64,000 nt of DNA from Amoebidium appalachense (lineage: Eukaryota; Ichthyosporea), in the NCBI GenBank assembly GCA_963693365.1, contig CAVNZM010000004.1:3410001-3474000 (forward strand), read 5' to 3'. The notes beneath the pieces were generated by a model. That model was not told where the DNA came from. It saw only the letters and a program-made list of their open reading frames with translations, and ran no database searches. Position numbers and translations under genes: made by a program. Positions within the stretch are counted from its first letter, which is position 1. Every line of letters begins with the position of its first letter. Below, piece by piece: positions 56,289 to 64,000 of the stretch.

Positions 56289-58864
56289 GGTTGGGTGTGT
56301 GTGCGGGCACAGACGCGCACACATTTTAGTATGTTTGGTGTTTCATACGGGCATGCCTGGGGATGTAGATGTGCAGCATGAGTATGCCCATGCCCGGGTA
56401 GCAGGGGAAGTGGAGGAGGTGTTGGGTGGGGTGGGGGAAGGGAGAGGGGGGGGAGGGGGGGGGGGGGGGGGGGGGGGGGGGAAGAATGTGCTGTAGAGTG
56501 TGAAGTGCACATTCATGACAGACAACACGATGCCGATGTCAACGAAGAGCCAGGGGGGGGGGGGGGGGCGGGGGCGTACGAGGAAAATGAGAAAACAGGA
56601 GAAAGAGAAAGGGACAAGGAAAAAGATTCGAAGAGAGAGGAAGCAGGGGGGGAAGGGGGGGGGGGGGGGGGGGGGGGGGGGGTTGAATGCGGAACACGGT
56701 ACGAAGTACGCATACACGAAGGACACATGCAAAGGCAAACATTCAAGTATGCAACATCAGCCATGTGCACAGTATGCGTCATAAGCAGAGCCCATCCTCA
56801 GGGAGGGCCCAAGTCATCAATTGCGTCTGAGTTTCGACCCCTTAGCCCGCGTATATACGACTCTCCAACTCAGACAGCAGCATCAACTGAACTTGGGAGG
56901 GTCAACCCGTCTTGATCAAAGACGAGCAGGGTTGCTTATGCAAGCAAGGTGAGCAAAACGGTGAATATGTGTGTGCAAATTAATGCAGTGCAGCGGAAAA
57001 TGCGTATGTGCTTACAGATGCACGACACAGAGCAACCATGCCCGGTTGCATGGAAGTAAAGCGGTCTCCACACAGTGGTCTGTCCTGAAAGGACACCTCT
57101 GAAAGAAGACTGGGGGGTTTTGAATGCGGAACACGGTACAAAGTACGCATACACGAAGAACACATGCAAAGGCAAACATTCAAGTATGCAACATCAGCCA
57201 TGCGCACAGTATGCGTCATAAGCAGAGCCCATCCTCAGGGAGGGCCCAAGTCATCAATTGCGTCTGAGTTTCAACCCCTTAGCCCGCGTATATACGACTC
57301 TCCAACTCAGACAGCAGCATCAACTGAATGGGAGGGTAAACCCGTCTTGATCAAAGGCGAGCAGGGTTGCTTATGCAGCAAGGTGAGCAAAACGGTGAAT
57401 ATGTGTGTGCAAATTAATGCAGTGCAGCGGAAAATACAGAGAGGCCACAGAAGCGAAAAAGAAATGCTGAAGATACCCTTGTATACATACGACCATGCAC
57501 ACAAGAATATGATACATAGGTCCCTTCGGGTAAAGAGCTCGAGGGAGAGAGGGGCACAGACAGCAGGGAGCCGAGGTGAAGGTAGGGGGGGGAGGGGGGA
57601 GGGGGGGGGGGGGGGGGGGGGGGGAGGCCAAAGTGGCTGGCTACCAGTACTAAAGCCAGTTCAGGTATTGTGCAGCATTTACGTGCCCTAGGTGGATATA
57701 CAAGGGCAAAGGGTGATCGTTTCCGTGCAGGCATGCCACCCGAACACATGTGCGTTCCCAAACGTCAGCACCTTTTCAGAGCAAACAAATGGGATAGCAA
57801 GTTTATGTGCGTGCTGGAGGCCTAGGGTAGGTGGGCGGGTGTCTGGTGGGCGGCCGTGCCGCGGGGGAAGGGGGGGGTGGGGGGTGGGAATGCACAACGG
57901 AGTACAAAGCATACGCTTATGACAAGCAAAACCATGCAGAATTCAAAGCACACATAAGGAGGATGCATCGGGGGGGGGGGGGGGGGGGGTAAAGGCAACG
58001 TATTAACAGTGTGCAGCACTAAAAGGTGCCCTGTAAGCCTCAGCAGGAGGCAAACCGGGGGGGGGGGGGGGGGGGGGGGGTTGAATGTGGAACACGAAGT
58101 AGGCATGCATGGTGCAGGACACATGCAAAGGCACACATTCAAGTATGCAACATCAGCCATGCGCACAGTATACGCCATAAGCAGAGCCCATCCTCAGGGA
58201 GGGCCCAAGTCATCAATTGCGTCCGAGTTTCGACCCCTTAGAGCGCGTATATACGAGGGGGGGGAGAGGGGGGGGGGGGGGGGGGGGGGGGGGCACGTGT
58301 GTGTGGTGTGTAGGAGTAGAGTAAAGAACTCGGCAAAAGCATTCACTTGAGCACTGCATAACGTGAAGCATAAAAACCCAGCTCTAGCAAAGAAAACAAT
58401 GATCAAGGAAATATCCGGAGTGTTGGTAATTGACACACAAAATATGAAAACACCAGGGCCACGGCAAAAGGGACATCAAGTGAAATCAGCAAGATTCAAA
58501 GTCAAGTTCTCTATTGCAAAGCTACAGGGACGAGGGGAAGGGCATGGGCTAAGAAGCCGCAATAGGAAAAGTTGCTGTCAAAAAAAGCTGAAAACAGCTT
58601 CGTATCACAGAGACAAGGAATTACGTATGCGGCAAGAAAGACAAAATCCAGGCCTGGTTGATTTGGTTCTTTCCTTTCCTTTCTTTTTTTGGGAGGAGAG
58701 ACCCGGGGGGGTGGGGTGGGGTGGGGGGGGGGGGGGGGGGGGGGGGAGAAGGGTGGGGGGAGAAGAAGGGGGGAGAAGGGTGGGGAAGGGGGGACGAGGG
58801 GACGGAAAGGTGTGTGTGTGCGTGGGGGGGGGGGGGGGGGGGAGGGGGTGATGGTGGTGTGGAA

Positions 58865-58904
<40 letters not shown>

Positions 58905-59794
58905 TTCGTGGAGCCAAGAGTAAACCCTGATAAAACAACTACCGAAAAAAAGACGTCGTAGAAACTGAGTAGGAGAGGGGGGAGGGGGGGGAGGGGGGGA
59001 GGGGGGGGGGATTGAGTGGTGACGGGTTTTAAGGGTGGAAGGCAAAGAGTGGGGGGGGGGGGGGGGGGGGGGGGGGGCGGGGGAGGGGGGGGGAAGTTTG
59101 ACTAGGAGGACAAAACTGCATCAGGTTCTCTTGTGGTGTGCTAAAAGTGCAACGTAAATGTGCTCCAAAAAGCTCAACCAGCATAACAACAAGCACATGT
59201 GGTGAGGCCGTTTTCTGCTTCAATGTTTCCAAGGCAACTCCCACAGTGCATCCTTAGACACGACAGCAATAATCACACAACCTTGTCACGCACACAGAGT
59301 CGAGAGGTGCAGAGAACAAGAAGGAAAAAGGGGGCACAAGCAAAAAGGCAGCGGGACTATTAAAGGAAATACAGTGCGATCACCATGCTTACAATAACGG
59401 GCCACCCCCTTTGTTGTTCTACACAACAACCACCCAAGCACACTTTCGATCCTGGACCATGTCCCATGAAACCGCTAAGAAAGACACAAGCAAGCACAGA
59501 GCACTCAAACACATGTGTACATCAGATGTTCAAGAACGAAGTGTTGGATTTAAAGGAGAAAACACAGTGGAATCTCACCTTCACTTCATCGTCCGTAAAC
59601 TTGGCCATCGAGATAGATTTGACACGGTGGCCAACGTGCATCAGCAGGCCGGAGCAGCGTGTGCAGACAAAGGTTTTGTTGAACATGTTAATAAACCCCG
59701 TTCCTCTTTGCCGGCACTCAAAACACTCCCTGTTTGCTGGCTGCTGGGCAAGAGCCCGCACCTTTTCCTCCCGTTTCTTGTCCTTGGCCGACAT
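53670..59794 (-). CDS. AGFG/HRB-type ArfGAP with extra C2HC zinc finger and NPF motifs
   Basis: Two coding exons, 59794-59579 and 55121-53670, join in phase 0 across a 4.4 kb intron that splits the ArfGAP domain; the product is 555 residues, near the 562 of human AGFG1. The GAP zinc finger is C-x2-C-x16-C-x2-C (CFEC to CTRC), followed by HRVKSISM and later RDKYEKKKWY, both characteristic of the AGFG family. At about 165-185 a second finger, CPMCFQKF to HAASC, has the C-x2-C-x11-H-x3-C spacing of UBZ4 fingers. The rest is Ser/Thr/Pro-rich and ends with three NPF motifs (TNPFAT, YNPFGP, SNPFL), which bind EH-domain endocytic proteins. The start MSAK follows an acceptor (TTTTTCCAG) in a 5' UTR intron. 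A role in clathrin-linked trafficking is inferred from the family. Confidence 0.88.
55122..59578. other. 4.4 kb AGFG intron filled with repeats
   Basis: It contains a tandem duplication of about 650 bases (starting near 55468 and 56118), several copies of a G-run-headed repeat, GT arrays, and long G runs (55919-55960, 58867-58902, 59050-59077). No exon of another gene was found. Confidence 0.6.
55335..58256. repeat. cluster of G-run-headed dispersed repeats
   Basis: Copies begin with a G run, then TTGAATGCGGAACACGGTAC, and continue through ACATGCAAAGGCA, AAGCAGAGCCCATCCTCAGG and AAGTCATCAATTGCGTC to GCGTATATACGA. Fullest copies: 56683-56940, 57119-57430 and 58081-58256; partial ones lie at 55335, 56057 and 57885. 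Two long copies are tandem with a 433-437 base offset. Confidence 0.8.
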
Positions 59795-60709
59795 CTTCCC
59801 GTGGATCTTGGCTGGAAAAACTGGAGATCCCACAACCAACTTTCCCACTTATGTATTAGCGCATAGCCATTAACAAAACAGGTGCCGAATTTTTACCGAA
59901 AAACACTCTTCTTAAGTGTTTGTAAAGGCATCCAAAATACAAAACACACATAGTCTTCCCTCTTTTAAACACACATAGTCTTCCCTCTTTTGCAGAGTTC
60001 GCCCCCCTCAAAGTTCACGTGGGTTACCAAGATCTAGAGGCCAGAGGTTGATCTTACATCTTGTTCCAGGTAATAATTTAGTCTGCCCTAAATTTACGTC
60101 ACTAATCTCTGGGGGGCTTGACATTCTTTCAGACTGTGTGCTACAGACGCAGACAATAAAGTTAACAGTTTTAGACTAATTCGCACCAGCCTGAGGGGAG
60201 TCTTTGTGCTGGGCAGCTCAGAGACACGCGGGGGGCACACTGGTGAAAGGAGGGCGCTGACCCTACGTCTTCGAAGATGCAAGCCGAAAGGCCCTCACCT
60301 GAGAGCCTGTTGCCGCTTATTTTTTTTGGCCAGGCACCAAACAAGGACTTTGTAAGTGCGCTGGGGCGGTTCAGCTTGCTTTGCACTCTAATGCTTCTAC
60401 TTGCCTCTTACTTGAGCCCCTTCTCCCCGTTTTTCTCCCCTTATCCCTGATCTCTCCAATCCACTTCTATTCTTGTGGATACGCACGCAAGCACGTGGTC
60501 TCGTAGTTGTATATGTGCCTCATACTTTACATAGAACGTCAGCCTCTCCCACTCTGCTTCCTTTCTTCTCTTCAATGGCCTTAGCCGGCCCCAACCCCCT
60601 CCCTCGCCCTGCCTCACCTCCCCCGCACCCTTACCTACCCACCCCAACACACAATCTCTCTCTCCTCGGTTTCCACACGACACATACACACACACTCTCT
60701 CTCCGAGGC

Positions 60710-60812
60710 CCTTCCCTCCCTCCCTCCCTCCCTCCCTCCCTCCCCTCCCTCCCTCCCTCCCTCATCTCCCCCCACCCCCCCCACCCCCCTCTCCCCTCTC
60801 TCTCCCTCCCCC

Positions 60813-60871
<59 letters not shown>

Positions 60872-60955
60872 TCCCTCTCTCCCTCTCTCCCTCTCCCTCT
60901 CTCTCCCGTCTCCTTCTCCCTCCCTCTCCTCCTCTCTCTCTCTCTCTCTCTCTTT
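60710..60955. repeat. CT/CCCTCC-rich polypyrimidine tract
   Basis: CCTC and CT repeats with few purines on the plus strand. Confidence 0.9.
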
Positions 60956-61314
60956 CATTCGTCCTCACTCCTCTCTCCCTCCGTCCCCTCTCCTCCCTCC
61001 CCCAATCCCCTCTTTCCCCAATGTTCCACTGCCTCCTCAGCCCGTATGTGTTGGATTCCTTAAGCACACATGCCCTTTGCTCGTTTACTAGTTTGCTCTG
61101 TTTTCTCGTTTTCTTAATCTTATGTGCCCATTTCCAGTCTCTGCTCTTGCGCCATCGCTGGCTCTGTTTCCTCTGCCATTTTGCTTCCTGGCTCCACCCT
61201 TCACCTGCCTGACCCACAGTTTGTACGATCACTGCTTGAGCACTGCACTGGTGACTGGGGGCAACTCTGAGAATGAAGAAGCAAACTGGGTTAGCATGAA
61301 GTACTAATAATAGC

Positions 61315-61440
61315 ATAACAGATTCTCTGGTGCTGACGATTACATAACAAATTCTCTGGTGCTAATGCTAACATGTACATAACAAATTCTCTGGTGTTAA
61401 CGATTACATAACAAATTCTCTGGTGCTAACGCATACATCA
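61315..61440 (+). repeat. tandem repeat, about 30-45 base unit
   Basis: Four copies containing ATAACAAATTCTCTGGTG followed by a variable TAACGATTAC-like segment. Confidence 0.8.
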
Positions 61441-61884
61441 CAGATCCGCAGCACGTTTTTTTACTTTGCATCAGGACACACCCAGTGCTCGCCGCCACTG
61501 TACCTTACTGGCGCAGTAGCTGGCGCCCTGGAAATCGAACCAGACCAAGCAGCCAAGGTGTGTGGTCATTAAACTACACGTGTGCAATGGTGGAAACAGG
61601 CGCCCCGGGGGGGGGGGGGGGGGGGGGGGGGATATATGTGTGTGCGTTTGTGGGCTGTTGTGAGAATTGTTTTATGGAGGTATCATTTTTGGACGGGGCA
61701 GTGGGGTGGTGTGGGGGATGGGAGGGGTTATTAGATGTACTTGTGCATGTATGTATGTGCGTCTGTAGACTGGTTTGAGAATTGTTTTTATGGAGTTATT
61801 GTTGTTAGACGGGGCATAGGGTGGTGTGTGTGTGTTTGGGGGAGGGGGGGGGGGGGGAATATATCCGTACGGTGTTTCCTTTAC

Positions 61885-61950
61885 TGACAGCCCAATTCTG
61901 CAGTTGATAGAGGCCACCCATTTGCTCATCAGGCACGTCATCTACGAAAA
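61885..61950 (-). CDS. candidate exon of an unidentified gene
   Basis: A 66-base segment between acceptor GGCTGCAAG and donor GTAAAG, phase 1-1, encodes FVDDVPDEQMGGLYQLQNWAV. Base composition looks coding and unlike the surrounding repeats. No neighbouring exon was found to join it, and no family is recognised. Confidence 0.3.
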
Positions 61951-61978
61951 CTTGCAGCCAGATAAGGTTCAACCCCCC

Positions 61979-62028
<50 letters not shown>

Positions 62029-62229
62029 AAAAGAAAAAGAATAATAAGAAAGAAAGAAAGAAATAACGAAAAAGAAGAAACACACACACACACACACAAG
62101 CGTACACCGACTTGCACAAACCCCTAAAGTGCTCGTGTTATCTTCAACTTTGCATGTCTGCACGAGTTAAAACGATGCCAACTCGTTTTTTTGTCCAAGG
62201 TTTTGTGTTCAAGGGTTGTTGATTCCAGT

Positions 62230-62745
62230 TTTGCCTACTGAAACAGCTGTTGGTGTGCAAATCACCACCGCAACTGCTATATTTGGGCACACAGCCAACC
62301 TGCCCCTTAATCTCTCTGCGGCCCTACCTTGGCTTGATGGAGTTAGGCCTGGGGCAGAAATGACATGGATATGGTACAAAGATATGATAGACTCACCGTT
62401 TGTGTCTGAGGATTTCACTTGCTTGTGCAACCCTGATTATTTCTGTGTTGCTATCGCTATGCATTTGCCTTGTGGTTCTTGCTTCTGCCCTTCTGATACA
62501 GCTGTGTGTGTCTGTTCGTGGCTACAGCTGACTGTTTTTGGGCACACAGCCAACCTGCCCCTTAATCTCTCTGCGGCCCTACCATGGCTTGACGGAGTTA
62601 GGCCTGGGGCAAATAATTTTCTTGCATATTTTCCGTTGTCTTTTCGCTGTTTGTTCCATCCCTGGCTATATGTTTTCGAATGCTTTTGACGGGAAGGTGG
62701 TAGGTGTCGCGTGATACTGACGCTAACTGATTGCTTAGGTCTGAT

Positions 62746-62778
<33 letters not shown>

Positions 62779-63953
62779 CGTGGGTCCTTTTTTCTTTCCT
62801 TGGTATCACTGTGGCCCTATTGGACAACGAACCTCGGTTGGGAGGGGGGGGGGGGGGGGGAGAGTGGAAGGGTGCTTGAGCTATTTGTTGCACACATAGG
62901 CACGATCTCGTTTGTCGTGTTGATACACAGAAGAAAAAAAAATCCTCCTCTGCCCTTCTGATACAGCTGTGTGTGTGTCTGTTCGTAGCCGCAGCTGACT
63001 GTTTTTGGGCACACAGCCAACCTGCCCCTTAATCCCTCTGCGGCCCTACCATGGCTTGATGGAGTTAGGCCTGGGGCAGACAGATTTTTCTTCGTATTTG
63101 CCGGATCATTTCTCTGCTTTTCCATCCCATTCTATATGTCCTCAAATACTTACGAGTGGAATGCGGTCGGGGCCGAGTGATGCTAATGCTCACTGGTGGC
63201 TTGATGCCTGATTGTGTGTGTGTGCGTGGGTGGGTGGGTGGGTGTGTTTCGTGGGTCTTCTTACTTGCCTTCGAAAAGATTCGAGTCTGTTGAAGAACGA
63301 AAACGCAGGGGGGGGGGGGGGGGGGGAGAAAGAGAGAGAGAAGAGGGGGGGGGGGGGGTTAAGGATTGGCACGAGCTCGTGTATGCCAGTTTGTCGTACA
63401 GCTTTTTCCCCTTCTTCTGCCCCTCTGATACAGTTGTGTGTGTATGTTCGTAGACACAGCTGACTGTTTTTGGGCACACAGCCAACCTGCCCCTTAATCT
63501 CTCTGTGGCCCTACCATGGCTTGACGGAGTTAGGCCTGGGGCAGAAATCACATGGTACATAGTTATCGTTTGTGCAGTGGGTGATTGTGTGCGCTTAAGC
63601 GACAATACCCATAACTATAAAGCACGTGTTTTCTTTAATATATTAGCATTTATGCAATCGTTATCTTTGTATGATGGATATTCCTATTGCCTTGTTGTCA
63701 GTCAATAAGCATGCAACCTTTACCTTCTTATGATAAAAAGTGCTATTTCTTTTCACGGGCCGGCAATCGTGCAATTTGCTATCTTTCGGATGAATATTGT
63801 TGCTATCCCTGTTGCACTTGACATTTGCCCTTCTGATACAGCTGTGTGTGTCTGTTCATAGCCACAGCTGACTGTTTTTGGGCACACAGCCAACCTGCCC
63901 CTTAATCTCTCTGCAGCCCTACCATGGCTTGATGGAGTTAGGCCTGGCGCAGA
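62230..63953 (+). mobile_element. five TCTGCCC-family copies at the right end
   Basis: Copies near 62230-62359 (5' part diverged), 62484-62611, 62949-63080, 63416-63545 and 63834-63953, all in the same orientation and spaced 130-340 bases apart. The reading frames that recur over them are shared only because the DNA is repeated. Confidence 0.7.
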
Positions 63954-64000
63954 CAATTATCACAACTGCTGAACTAAGATGTAAAGACACTAGATTGATT

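Larger units (their letters stand above)
59849..64000. other. right-end region: AGFG 5' flank and repeats
   Basis: It should hold the AGFG promoter (about 59.9-60.4 kb, with a tandem ACACACATAGTCTTCCCTC pair near 59945-59995), a CT-rich tract at 60710-60955, the tandem repeat at 61315, one candidate exon, and five TCTGCCC elements. No other gene is supported. Confidence 0.4.

Noticed and set aside
61515-61560. tRNA-like TGGCGCAGTAGCTGGCGC followed by ATCGAACC
   Set aside because: There is no room for an anticodon arm between the D-like and T-like parts, and no acceptor stem pairs.
62216-63956. Recurring frame with GLTPSSHGRAAERLRGRLAVCP in several places
   Set aside because: The similarity comes from the TCTGCCC-family DNA repeat; frames start and stop at random and are often broken.

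Overview
The window is nuclear DNA of a eukaryote, not a bacterium. Coding sequence is cut into small exons (48 to about 700 bp) with GT-AG introns. Introns and spacers are packed with (CA)n/(GT)n arrays and G or C homopolymers, some over 60 bases long. A linker histone followed by a histone-type 3' stem-loop, thrombospondin-1 exons of one domain and phase 1-1 each, an AGFG/HRB-type ArfGAP and a bHLH-PAS factor together point to a holozoan (an animal or a unicellular relative such as an ichthyosporean or choanoflagellate). I cannot name the species.

Layout, left to right. 470-1326 (-): a possible 5' end of a gene leaving the window, with E2F and CCAAT sites upstream. 1775-10046 (-): gene 1, a Pro/Gln/Tyr-rich protein with one C2HC zinc finger. 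12905-19383 (-): a chimeric pseudogene whose 5' half copies gene 1 and whose 3' half copies the bHLH-PAS gene. 20990-34029 (+): a membrane protein of 1,063 residues with a signal peptide, lectin-like start, TSP1 repeats, mucin-like stalk, transmembrane segment, Met/Gln/Asn-rich tail and C-terminal CBM20 starch/glycogen-binding domain. 35603-47944 (-): a 675-residue bHLH-PAS factor with a doublecortin-like N-terminus. 51004-51663 (-): histone H1. 53670-59794 (-): a 555-residue AGFG-type ArfGAP with an extra zinc finger. 59.8-64 kb: mainly repeats.

The four main gene models were built exon by exon from splice signals. The reading phase closes across all junctions of the TSP1/CBM20, bHLH-PAS and AGFG genes. 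Gene 1 has one unresolved junction near 5.1-6.1 kb. Names of families come from motif recognition by eye; no database search was possible.

The strongest candidates for something new are the TSP1-transmembrane-CBM20 architecture, with a splice donor overlapping its membrane-form stop codon; the DCX-like/bHLH/PAS combination; the chimeric pseudogene joining two neighbouring genes; and a foldback transposon with target duplications inside a bHLH-PAS intron.
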